Shown here in pieces: positions 1-4,909 of a stretch of DNA of 5,936 nt. Numbering within the stretch: position 1 is the first letter of the stretch; each line of letters opens with the position of its first letter. The stretch is from NCBI GenBank assembly GCA_016919605.1, contig JACXTQ010000007.1, forward strand, positions 1-5,936, in the 5' to 3' direction. The translations under genes and the position numbers were made by a program. Under the pieces are notes generated by a model that made no database searches, had not been told where the DNA came from, and saw nothing but the letters and a program-made list of their open reading frames with translations. Source of the DNA: Methylovulum sp. (GTDB lineage: Bacteria; Pseudomonadota; Gammaproteobacteria; Methylococcales; Methylomonadaceae).

Positions 1-8
1 AGCGTTGC

Positions 9-26
9 GGGACGCTGGAGCGTCCC
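9..26. repeat. 18-bp near-perfect palindrome
   Basis: GGGACGCT and AGCGTCCC form a perfect 8-bp stem around a GG centre. It is followed by CATTCCCA (33-40), which is complementary at 7 of 8 positions to TGGGAACG inside the 23-bp repeat at 58-80. Together they look like one folded dispersed-repeat unit of the kind scattered between genes in many gammaproteobacteria and cyanobacteria. No gene function is implied. Confidence 0.6.
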
Positions 27-57
27 TGGCTGCATTCCCATTTATGCCCCTGAGGGT

Positions 58-80
58 ACGCCGGAGCGTGGGAACGATGG
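58..80. repeat. 23-bp direct repeat, copy 1
   Basis: This 23-bp sequence (begins ACGCCGGAGCG, ends GAACGATGG) recurs without mismatch at 137-159, 79 bp downstream. Its core GAGCGTGGGAACGAT resembles a common dispersed intergenic repeat. The sequence between the copies is not repeated, so this is a cluster of repeat fragments rather than a CRISPR array or a true tandem repeat. Confidence 0.85.
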
Positions 81-136
81 CGTATGCTTTTTATCTTGTT
101 GAAATACAGGCACAAATTCTTAACTTAATGGCAGTG

Positions 137-159
137 ACGCCGGAGCGTGGGAACGATGG
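137..159. repeat. 23-bp direct repeat, copy 2
   Basis: This is an exact second copy of the repeat at 58-80. It lies about 115 bp upstream of the antitoxin start, so it belongs to the leader region of that gene or to the tail of whatever lies left of the window. Confidence 0.85.
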
Positions 160-181
160 TAAAATCGTACTCAACACCAGT

Positions 182-223
182 CCGTAGGCCGAGATGAAGC
201 GGCGGCGCAATCCCCGCCTACGG
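182..223. repeat. REP-like inverted repeat
   Basis: CCGTAGGC (182-189) and GCCTACGG (216-223) are exact inverted copies around a 26-base GC-rich centre containing AAGCGGCGGCG. The layout CGTAGG...AGCGG...CCTACG resembles REP-type extragenic palindromes found in many copies in gammaproteobacteria. A second small hairpin (GCTAT 224-228 with ATAGC 236-240) follows directly. The repeat sits between the left-edge sequence and the antitoxin gene and could limit read-through, but there is no strong T-tract, so I do not call a terminator. Confidence 0.6.
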
Positions 224-274
224 GCTATTTTTAAGATAGCGAAAGTCCTAAAAACCTACCGCAAAGGAAATACC

Positions 275-526
275 ATGCAAATCGCCATCAACCTGCCTAA
301 TGATTTTGTTGCCTTCCAATCAAGCGCCGAGATTGAAAAGGACATGCGTTTGAGTTATGCCCTATGGCTGTTTAAAAACGCCCGGGTCAGCCTTGCCAAA
401 GCGGCTGAATTGGCGGGTCTGGATATTTACGATTTCATAACGGCCTGCAAGCAAAATAAAGTGGCTGTCATTGACATCAGCAAGGAAGAATTGCAAGAAG
501 AATTGACGGGGTTGTTACTGCTATGA
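275..526 (+). CDS. UPF0175-family antitoxin
   Basis: This is a small 83-residue protein of the UPF0175 type, the usual antitoxin partner of DUF3368 PIN-domain RNases. An N-terminal strand (MQIAINLP) is followed by a helical region and a helix-turn-helix-like core at about 38-63 (SLAKAAELAGLDIYDFI). An acidic tail follows (EELQEEL, 71-77). By family analogy it would bind its operator and neutralise the toxin in the cytoplasm. The start at 275 is preferred because AAAGGA (263-268) lies six bases upstream and family homology begins with MQI. An in-frame ATG at 194 would add 27 basic residues translated from the REP-like palindrome. The stop codon overlaps the toxin start (ATGA, 523-526), which implies translational coupling. 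The toxin is only a stub, so this appears to be an orphan antitoxin. Confidence 0.82.
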   Translation: MQIAINLPNDFVAFQSSAEIEKDMRLSYALWLFKNARVSLAKAAELAGLDIYDFITACKQNKVAVIDISKEELQEELTGLLLL

Positions 527-612
527 TTTTGGTTGCGGACGCTTCCGCGCTTATCGCATTATCCGTTTGTAACAGTTTGGATTTGTTGGGGGATATTTAC
601 TTTAAGGAATAA
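523..612 (+). pseudogene. Truncated PIN-domain (DUF3368-like) toxin
   Basis: The ATG at 523 overlaps the antitoxin stop. The frame reads MILVADASALIAL, then SLDLLGDIYF, and ends at TAA (610-612) after 29 codons. The start matches the first strand and helix of DUF3368 PIN proteins (MI-V-D-S-LI-L...LDLL), including the first metal-binding Asp at residue 6. Full-length members are roughly 150 residues, so about four fifths is missing, including the remaining acidic active-site residues. The stub cannot be a nuclease. Similarity stops around FKE, exactly where AT-rich accessory sequence begins. No continuation of the toxin was found elsewhere in the window. The likely cause is insertion or deletion at the edge of the neighbouring accessory segment. 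Identification rests on a short stretch, but the overlapping UPF0175 gene supports it strongly. Confidence 0.75.
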
Positions 613-658
613 AAAATAAAAATCCTATCACTCCCTCTTTAGTATGGAAGCGATAGGA
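605..658 (-). terminator. Intrinsic terminator of the minus-strand gene
   Basis: Read on the minus strand, TCCTATC (658-652) pairs with GATAGGA (629-623). The stem extends inward through CT/AG and CC/GG pairs with two mismatches, leaving a ten-base loop (636-645). The tail after the hairpin is TTTTTATTTTTTA (622-610). It lies 19 bases beyond the stop of the minus-strand pseudogene at 677. The opposite strand has A-runs after the stem, so it should act in one direction only. Confidence 0.82.
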
Positions 659-1225
659 AAAAAAAATTTGTATTTACTATGCGAACTTTTGTTTTTCAAA
701 TTTTTCGTCTTTTTGATTCACTTTTGTTTTCACAGTAATCAGATATGTTCCAGACTCATTTGGCAAAGAAGAGCTTGGGATAAAAAAATCCTTTTGGGTT
801 CGAGGTTCAAGTTCTGCATAATGCGAAGTCTCATTTAAAAACTTAATTTCCCCTGTATCAAGGTTTGTTACTCGAAATGCTTTTACAATTGAATTACCCG
901 ATGCCAGTTTGTCATGTGCTTCGTTTCTTATACCAAATGTAGCCAATATATCCAATACATTATCTGCCATACCAGTTGCCTTAATTGCCGCTATTAGCGT
1001 TTCATCTGTAGCTTTAAGAAATTCGATCATTGCCTCTATAAGATTAGATGAATATTTAAGAACCTGTTCTGTTGTGCTACATGAGGTAATTATCGGTGTT
1101 AAAGCGGTCATTCCCATTCCCATTAAGATTAAAGCCTTACGCCTAGTTATAAGGATAGGTTCCTCTAGTGTCTTATCTGAAATAGATGGTGCATAGAATT
1201 CTCCTGTATCAATGTTTCGTGTGGC

Positions 1226-1249
1226 TATTGGTACGCGATGCTCAACTTT
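1226..1249. repeat. IS left end: target duplication plus inverted repeat
   Basis: Target-site copy TATTGGT occupies 1226-1232, followed by the 17-bp end ACGCGATGCTCAACTTT (1233-1249). The base after the duplication is A at both junctions (1233 and 2235), so an eight-base duplication is formally possible. The symmetrical reading of the ends favours seven. Confidence 0.92.
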
Positions 1250-1280
1250 AAATAAATTGAAAACAAGGCCGCAATTCCCT

Positions 1281-1308
1281 TAAAGTTGCCCTACCAAAAG
1301 CAACTTTA
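1281..1308 (+). promoter_or_regulatory. Hairpin in the transposase leader
   Basis: TAAAGTTGC (1281-1289) and GCAACTTTA (1300-1308) form a perfect 9-bp stem with a ten-base loop. It lies between the left IS end and the ribosome binding site AGGGAG (1311-1316). The arms carry CAACTTTA, which also occurs at the inner edge of the left terminal repeat (1243-1250). It could be a transposase-binding subterminal repeat, or an RNA fold that restrains transposase translation when transcription enters from outside. Both roles are inferred. Confidence 0.55.
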
Positions 1309-1323
1309 TGAGGGAGAAGTGTC

Positions 1324-2211
1324 ATGCCAGTCGAAGACTTTATCATTTATGTCTATTGCTGTGTGGACGACATCTGCCGGACAATCGTCGGCCAGCCTTT
1401 AAGAGGCAGGGGATTCATGCCCAAGCTGAGCGATGCCGAAGCGATCACCCTGGAAATCGTGGGCGAATTCATGGGCAAGGACAGTGACAAAGGCATCTGG
1501 CGGTATTTCCGTAACCATTGGCACGGCTGGTTCCCCCGGTTGGGCTCGCGCGCCAACTTCGCCAAACAATGCGCCAACTTATGGGGACTGAAAAGGCGCA
1601 TACAGGATCATTTGGCTTGGCAGACCGGGGCGATGGGCGACCCTGTCCACTTGGTGGACGGTTTCCCGATGCCCGTGTGCAAGTATGCCCGTGCCGCCAC
1701 CAGCCGTTGTTTCAGGGGCGAGGCCGGGTTCAGCCGTTGCGCGGCGAAGGACGAGAAGTATTATGGCTTCGAAGGGCATGTGCTGGTCAGTTCCGACGGC
1801 GTCATCTGTGGTTATGCCCTTGCCGCCGCGAATGTCGACGAGCGCGATGTGCTGCCGGAGATGGTTGGCGGCCTGCACGGGCTGTTGATCGGGGACAAAG
1901 GCTATATCCGTCCTAGCCTGAAGCAAGAACTGGCACAGCAGGGCATTGATTTGCAGACGCCCCTGCGCAAGAACATGCAGGACACGAGGCCAAAGGCGTT
2001 CGTCAGCCAACTGATGTCCAGCAGGCGCTTGGTGGAGACCGTCATCGGTCAGTTGACCGAACGTTTCCATATTGAAAAAGTCAGGGCACGCGACACTTGG
2101 CATTTGGCCAACCGTTTTATCCGTAAACTGCTTGCCCATACGATGGGCTGCTTCTTGGGAAAATTGTTGGGCAACCCAACTTTGCTTTTTGAGGCTTTGG
2201 TTGAGGTTTAA
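1324..2211 (+). CDS. IS982-family DDE transposase
   Basis: This 295-residue protein is full length for the family. It would cut and rejoin the element ends through an RNase H-like DDE domain using two metal ions. The helical N-terminus contains LSDAEAITLEIVGEF (35-49), a family signature. The likely catalytic residues are Asp112 in VDGFPMPVC, Asp191 in GDKGYI and Glu238 in RRLVETVIGQL. Other matching blocks are NVDERDVLPE (170-179) and LRKNM (214-218), with a final basic helix around 252-272. ATG 1324 is preferred because AGGGAG lies seven bases upstream. All three catalytic residues are present and there is no frameshift, so it may be active. Its terminal repeats closely bracket the gene. 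Confidence 0.93.
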   Translation: MPVEDFIIYVYCCVDDICRTIVGQPLRGRGFMPKLSDAEAITLEIVGEFMGKDSDKGIWRYFRNHWHGWFPRLGSRANFAKQCANLWGLKRRIQDHLAWQTGAMGDPVHLVDGFPMPVCKYARAATSRCFRGEAGFSRCAAKDEKYYGFEGHVLVSSDGVICGYALAAANVDERDVLPEMVGGLHGLLIGDKGYIRPSLKQELAQQGIDLQTPLRKNMQDTRPKAFVSQLMSSRRLVETVIGQLTERFHIEKVRARDTWHLANRFIRKLLAHTMGCFLGKLLGNPTLLFEALVEV

Positions 2212-2234
2212 AAGTTGAGCATCGCGTTATTGGT
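2211..2234. repeat. IS right end: inverted repeat plus target duplication
   Basis: AAAGTTGAGCATCGCGT (2211-2227) is the exact reverse complement of the left end. It is followed by the second target-site copy TATTGGT (2228-2234). The transposase stop codon TAA (2209-2211) overlaps the first base of this repeat. Confidence 0.92.
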
Positions 2235-2245
2235 ATAATTTTCAT

Positions 2246-2533
2246 TGTTTTTACCTCGTTAGTTAATAATTCATTCATTCATTTGTTTTTTTTTGCCATA
2301 ATAGGTGCTAGGTATTTCTATAGTGAGTGTATAAAACTTATGTGTATGATAAAAATTAGTGAAATATGAGTAACTCTACCCTAATTTAATAAACAAGCTG
2401 TGTCATTGCAGTGCCTGTTATTTGCTTTTCTTCTGGCACACCTCAAGCAAAAGATATGGGTTGATTTTGGTGAAAAAATAAAATAAAAACCACCAAGTCA
2501 AACTTGTCATTTCCACAGTATTAATGTATCAAT
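2246..2533. promoter_or_regulatory. AT-rich divergent intergenic region
   Basis: This stretch lies between the start of the disrupted minus-strand gene and the plus-strand XRE regulator and has no convincing ORF. On the minus strand it holds GAGGT (2257-2253), the ribosome binding site of the disrupted gene, and a TATTAT (2303-2298) that could be a -10 box without a recognisable -35. A short ATTC microsatellite occupies 2269-2283. Towards the regulator side there is an inverted pair TTTGCTT (2421-2427) / AAGCAAA (2445-2451) and the palindrome described at 2494-2506. Promoters for both genes should lie here, but none is certain. Confidence 0.45.
2494..2506. promoter_or_regulatory. Candidate operator palindrome of the XRE regulator
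   Basis: CAAGT-CAA-ACTTG is a perfect inverted repeat with 5-bp arms, 27 bases before the regulator start. Small XRE regulators commonly repress their own promoters through such sites. The palindrome is short enough to arise by chance, and no second copy was found near the divergent gene. Confidence 0.3.
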
Positions 2534-2926
2534 ATGAAAATTAACGAAAAAATTCGCTTTATGCGCCAATTGAAAGAGTTTTCACAGGAAGAAATGGCGG
2601 GAAAATTGGGGCTGTCGTTGAATGGCTATGCGAACATTGAGCGGGGCGAAACGGACGTGCAAATGTCCAGGTTGGAGCAAATTGCAAGAATTTTTGATAT
2701 GGATTTGCTGGAGTTGTTTAATTATGGCGAAAAAGGGGTTACCTGTTTGATTGGTAATAACAGTCCGTTTAGTAATAATATTGGGCAAAATATTGGTGAT
2801 TCAAAAGGCACCCATTTTGAAATACAAAAATTGCAATTGATTGTTGAGCAACAATTCAAGGAAATAAGCTATTTAAAAGAAATCATCGAATTGATGAAAA
2901 ATAAGAAGGATGTTGATCTTACCTGA
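2534..2926 (+). CDS. XRE-family transcriptional regulator with C-terminal coiled coil
   Basis: This is a 130-residue cytoplasmic DNA-binding protein. Residues 5-62 form a Cro/CI-type helix-turn-helix domain: KIRFMRQLKEFSQEEMAGKLGLS gives the first helices, SLNGYANIERGET the recognition region, and MSRLEQIARIFDMDLLELF the closing helices. An Asn/Gly-rich linker (about 73-92) leads to a heptad-like helix, KLQLIVEQQFKEISYLKEIIELM (99-121), probably a dimerisation coiled coil. Proteins with this architecture are widespread in proteobacteria but their targets are mostly unknown. The start is fixed by an in-frame stop at 2522-2524. No Shine-Dalgarno sequence is visible before ATG 2534, so translation may be weak or leaderless (TATTAA at 2519-2524 could be a -10). 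It stands divergent to the disrupted exported-protein gene, a common layout for a regulator and its target. Composition is AT-rich like that neighbour. Confidence 0.85.
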   Translation: MKINEKIRFMRQLKEFSQEEMAGKLGLSLNGYANIERGETDVQMSRLEQIARIFDMDLLELFNYGEKGVTCLIGNNSPFSNNIGQNIGDSKGTHFEIQKLQLIVEQQFKEISYLKEIIELMKNKKDVDLT

Positions 2927-2956
2927 GTGCTTGCGCATTTTACTATTCAAGGCGCA

Positions 2957-2985
2957 TATTCATTAAGGGCGCAACAGGCTATAAT
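2957..2985 (+). promoter_or_regulatory. Candidate promoter with perfect -10
   Basis: TATAAT (2980-2985) matches the sigma-70 -10 consensus exactly. Seventeen bases upstream is TATTCA (2957-2962), a poor -35 with three of six matches. Transcription would start near 2992, just before GAGG (2997-3000) and ATG 3007. It could serve the small ORF there, or run through the repeat towards gnd. Confidence 0.4.
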
Positions 2986-3006
2986 TCATATCAAATGAGG
3001 ATCTAT

Positions 3007-3126
3007 ATGGGATTTAAGGTCTTTTTGCCATTGATAAATATAGCGGCCATAAATATACCCGTCATTCCGGCAGGGATTGCCGGAGCCGTTAGACCGCGTA
3101 AGCGAATCCAGTTCACAGGGATGTGA
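3007..3126 (+). CDS. Doubtful 39-residue hydrophobic small ORF
   Basis: ATG 3007 has GAGG six bases upstream and a perfect TATAAT at 2980-2985. The product begins MGFKVFLPLINIAAINIP, is hydrophobic for about 28 residues (one possible membrane span), and ends in a basic tail with RPRKR. From residue 17 on it is encoded by the left arm of the inverted-repeat element at 3055. Peptides containing VIPAGIAG are a typical chance translation of this repeat class. Expression signals are better than expected for noise, but the protein itself is not supported by any recognised family. Treat it as a transcribed leader or spurious ORF unless expression is shown. Confidence 0.22.
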   Translation: MGFKVFLPLINIAAINIPVIPAGIAGAVRPRKRIQFTGM

Positions 3127-3250
3127 ACGTTAATAATCACGCAAAAATGACGAGAAAACGAACAATCCGGTCACTTTTAACGGTACGGAATTGGACAGAT
3201 GCCATCCGTGGCATCTGGATTCCGGCAATCCCTGCCGGAATGACGGGTAT
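3055..3250. repeat. 196-bp MITE-like element with 30-bp perfect inverted ends
   Basis: Positions 3055-3084 and 3221-3250 are exact reverse complements over 30 bases. Each arm is itself a hairpin: TCCGGCA/TGCCGGA (3066-3072 with 3078-3084, and 3221-3227 with 3233-3239). The interior holds two more perfect hairpins, GTTCACA/TGTGAAC (3111-3117 with 3122-3128) and CAGATGCCA/TGGCATCTG (3196-3204 with 3209-3217). It has no coding capacity for a transposase, so if mobile it was moved in trans. The CGTCATTCCGGCAGGGATTGCCGG type of arm is a familiar dispersed repeat in proteobacterial intergenic regions. It lies between the regulator and gnd. Confidence 0.75.
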
Positions 3251-3412
3251 TTTTAAGGTTGCCATGCTTATTAACGGCTTGCCACACATTTGTAGCAAAA
3301 GACCCTGAAACCCATATAGGGCCTCAAATGATTTATACAGCTTATAGGGCCTTGGGAAAGAATTCAATGCCCAAGCGATTTTACCACTACAACTCTTACA
3401 ATAGGCGGCACT
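3251..3412 (+). promoter_or_regulatory. gnd leader with direct repeats and a hairpin
   Basis: This stretch should contain the gnd promoter, but no clear -35/-10 pair is visible; TATACA at 3334-3339 is the best -10 guess. A 10-bp direct repeat TATAGGGCCT occurs at 3315-3324 and 3343-3352, 28 bp apart. CTTGGG (3351-3356) and CCCAAG (3370-3375) can pair across 13 bases. AGGCGG (3403-3408), four bases before the start codon, is the likely gnd ribosome binding site. Confidence 0.45.
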
Positions 3413-4861
3413 ATGAAGGCAAACATCGGTTTAATTGGCCTGGCAGTTATGGGACAGAATTTGGTCCTTAATATGGATGATCACGGTTTTAAGGTCGCTG
3501 TGTTTAACCGTACCACCAGCACGGTGGATGAGTTTTTGGCAGGGCCTGCCAAAGACACGCAGGTGATAGGGGCGCACTCGCTGGAAGAGTTTGTCGATCT
3601 GTTGCAAGTGCCGCGTATTGTTATGCTGATGGTCAAGGCGGGTGAGGTGGTCGATCAGTATATCGAAAAATTGTTGCCTTTATTGGCGGCGGGCGATGTT
3701 ATTGTCGATGGCGGCAACTCTTTGTTTACCGACACCAACCGCCGCACCCGCTATTTGCAGGAGCATCAGATCAATTACATCGGCACAGGCGTGTCGGGTG
3801 GGGAAGAAGGGGCTAGGCATGGGCCATTGATTATGCCGGGCGGCAATAAGGCGGCGTGGCCGCTGGTTAAGGACATTTTCCAGTCCATCAGTGCGGAAGT
3901 GGATGGGCAACCGTGTTGTGAATGGGTTGGTGACAACGGTGCGGGGCATTATGTGAAAATGGTGCATAACGGCATTGAATATGGCGATATGCAGTTGATT
4001 TGCGAAGCCTATCAATTGTTATCCGCTGGTTTGGGGCTGAGCGCCGAGGAATTGCACGATATTTTCACCGAATGGAACCAAGGGGTGTTAAGCTCGTATT
4101 TGATTGAAATCACCGCCGCCATTTTCGCTTATAAGGACACTGACGGTGAGCCGTTGGTCAATAAAATCCTCGATACCGCCGGACAAAAAGGCACGGGCAA
4201 ATGGACGGGTATCAACGCATTGGATTTGGGCATCCCGTTGACTTTGATTGGCGAATCGGTGTTTGCACGGTGCTTGTCGGCACAAAAAGACGAGCGGGTC
4301 AGGGCGGCGGGCATTTTGCCTAAAGCAAGCAAATGGGCTTTTACAGGCGAGCAACAGGCGATGATTGATGCCGTCCACGATGCCCTGTATGCGGCCAAGA
4401 TCATTTCTTATGCCCAAGGTTTCCGCTTGATGCGCGAAGCGTCCAAAGAATACGGTTTGGACTTGCATTATGGCGAGATAGCCTTGATGTGGCGCGGTGG
4501 CTGTATTATCCGCAGCCAATTTTTGAACAATATCAAACAGGCTTATGACACCAGCCCTGATTTGGAAAACCTGCTGCTTGACGGTTTCTTTGTCGAAGCC
4601 ATTAAGACCGCCGATGCGGGCTGGCGTAAGGCGGTGATTTTAGGCATTGAAGCCGGTATCCCCACCCCCGCCTTTGCCTCCGCGTTGGCCTATTATGACG
4701 GCTACCGCACCGAACGCTTGCCCGCCAATTTGCTGCAAGCGCAACGCGATTATTTTGGGGCGCACACTTATGAGCGTACCGATAAGCCACGCGGCGAGTT
4801 TTTCCATACCGATTGGACAGGCCAAGGCGGCAAGGTGGCATCGACGACTTATACTGTTTAG
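3413..4861 (+). CDS. gnd: 6-phosphogluconate dehydrogenase, decarboxylating
   Basis: This cytoplasmic enzyme of the oxidative pentose phosphate pathway converts 6-phosphogluconate and NADP+ to ribulose 5-phosphate, CO2 and NADPH. The 482-residue length is that of the long, homodimeric Gnd class. The N-terminal Rossmann fold starts with GLIGLAVMGQNLVLN (6-20). FNRTT (31-35) carries the Arg33 expected to contact the NADP 2'-phosphate. The substrate loop GVSGGEEGARHGP lies at 126-138. Catalytic Lys182 and Glu189 sit in VKMVHNGIEYGDMQ (181-194), aligning with E. coli Lys183 and Glu190. The helical domain has GQKGTGKWT (257-265) and WRGGCIIRS (360-368), and the C-terminal tail has DYFGAHTYER. ATG 3413 is supported by AGGCGG upstream and the Rossmann motif immediately after it. 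zwf follows 291 bp downstream on the same strand. Ribulose 5-phosphate would feed the RuMP cycle if the host is a methylotroph. Confidence 0.97.
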   Translation: MKANIGLIGLAVMGQNLVLNMDDHGFKVAVFNRTTSTVDEFLAGPAKDTQVIGAHSLEEFVDLLQVPRIVMLMVKAGEVVDQYIEKLLPLLAAGDVIVDGGNSLFTDTNRRTRYLQEHQINYIGTGVSGGEEGARHGPLIMPGGNKAAWPLVKDIFQSISAEVDGQPCCEWVGDNGAGHYVKMVHNGIEYGDMQLICEAYQLLSAGLGLSAEELHDIFTEWNQGVLSSYLIEITAAIFAYKDTDGEPLVNKILDTAGQKGTGKWTGINALDLGIPLTLIGESVFARCLSAQKDERVRAAGILPKASKWAFTGEQQAMIDAVHDALYAAKIISYAQGFRLMREASKEYGLDLHYGEIALMWRGGCIIRSQFLNNIKQAYDTSPDLENLLLDGFFVEAIKTADAGWRKAVILGIEAGIPTPAFASALAYYDGYRTERLPANLLQAQRDYFGAHTYERTDKPRGEFFHTDWTGQGGKVASTTYTV

Positions 4862-4909
4862 TTTGGGTTAAACCTATGCACTGCGGCACTATTCTGGGGA
4901 GTTTGGTAA

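Larger units (their letters stand above)
1233..2227 (+). mobile_element. IS982-family insertion sequence, complete (995 bp)
   Basis: The element has perfect 17-bp terminal inverted repeats, one intact transposase and a 7-bp target duplication (TATTGGT) on both sides. Its length, single orf and direct-repeat size fit the IS982 family. The IS is more GC-rich than the gene it interrupts. Undamaged ends and an uninterrupted transposase point to a recent and possibly still mobile insertion. It carries no passenger gene. Confidence 0.93.
677..2245 (-). pseudogene. Exported protein gene disrupted by an IS982 element
   Basis: The 3' part (677-1232) and the first codons (2228-2245) are separated by the IS at 1233-2227. 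Joining them across one copy of the 7-bp duplication gives one frame of 188 codons. It starts at ATG 2245-2243, with GAGGT seven bases upstream, and ends at TAG 679-677. The predicted protein begins MKIIPIATRNID. At 33-40 it has TRRKALIL, followed by an uncharged stretch and Cys55 (PIITSC). This resembles a twin-arginine signal with a lipobox-like site, although the 33-residue leader is long. Residues about 118-175 alternate polar and hydrophobic and contain SGTYLITVKTKV, suggesting a beta-sandwich; the tail is lysine-rich. I do not recognise the family. In the present allele the native start reads only six codons before entering the IS. The first internal ATG (1123) lacks the arginine pair, so the gene is probably dead. 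It is AT-rich relative to gnd and zwf, suggesting foreign origin. Confidence 0.8.

Noticed and set aside
58..159. CRISPR-like array from the repeated 23-mer
   Set aside because: There are only two copies, with a 56-base gap, no further units and no cas genes in the window.
5..187. 60-codon ORF on the plus strand at the left edge
   Set aside because: It is made almost wholly of the palindrome and the two 23-bp repeats, has no ribosome binding site, and shows no recognisable domain.
194..274. Upstream in-frame ATG extending the antitoxin by 27 residues
   Set aside because: The extension is translated from the REP-like palindrome and is arginine-rich, unlike the family. The ATG at 275 has the proper ribosome binding site.
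677..1123. 148-codon minus-strand ORF as an independent intact gene
   Set aside because: The frame is open upstream to the IS boundary and joins the true start beyond the IS. The internal ATG has no convincing ribosome binding site.
644..1196. Plus-strand ORFs of 64 and 95 codons opposite the exported-protein gene
   Set aside because: They lie antisense to a better-supported frame and lack initiation signals. The first starts inside the terminator hairpin.
1353..2139. Antisense and alternate-frame ORFs inside the transposase
   Set aside because: They are shadows of the transposase gene. None matches a known family.
2269..2283. ATTC tetranucleotide repeat as a phase-variation switch for the disrupted gene
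   Set aside because: It has fewer than four units, lies in the untranslated leader and not at a -35/-10 spacer I can identify, so length variation is not supported.
2504..2532. TTGTCA - 17 bp - TATCAA as a promoter for the XRE gene
   Set aside because: It would start transcription after the only possible start codon at 2534.
3123..3367. Short ORFs across the MITE-like element on both strands
   Set aside because: Their translations contain peptides typical of this repeat (such as VIPAGIAGIQ), and they cross its boundaries without gene signals.
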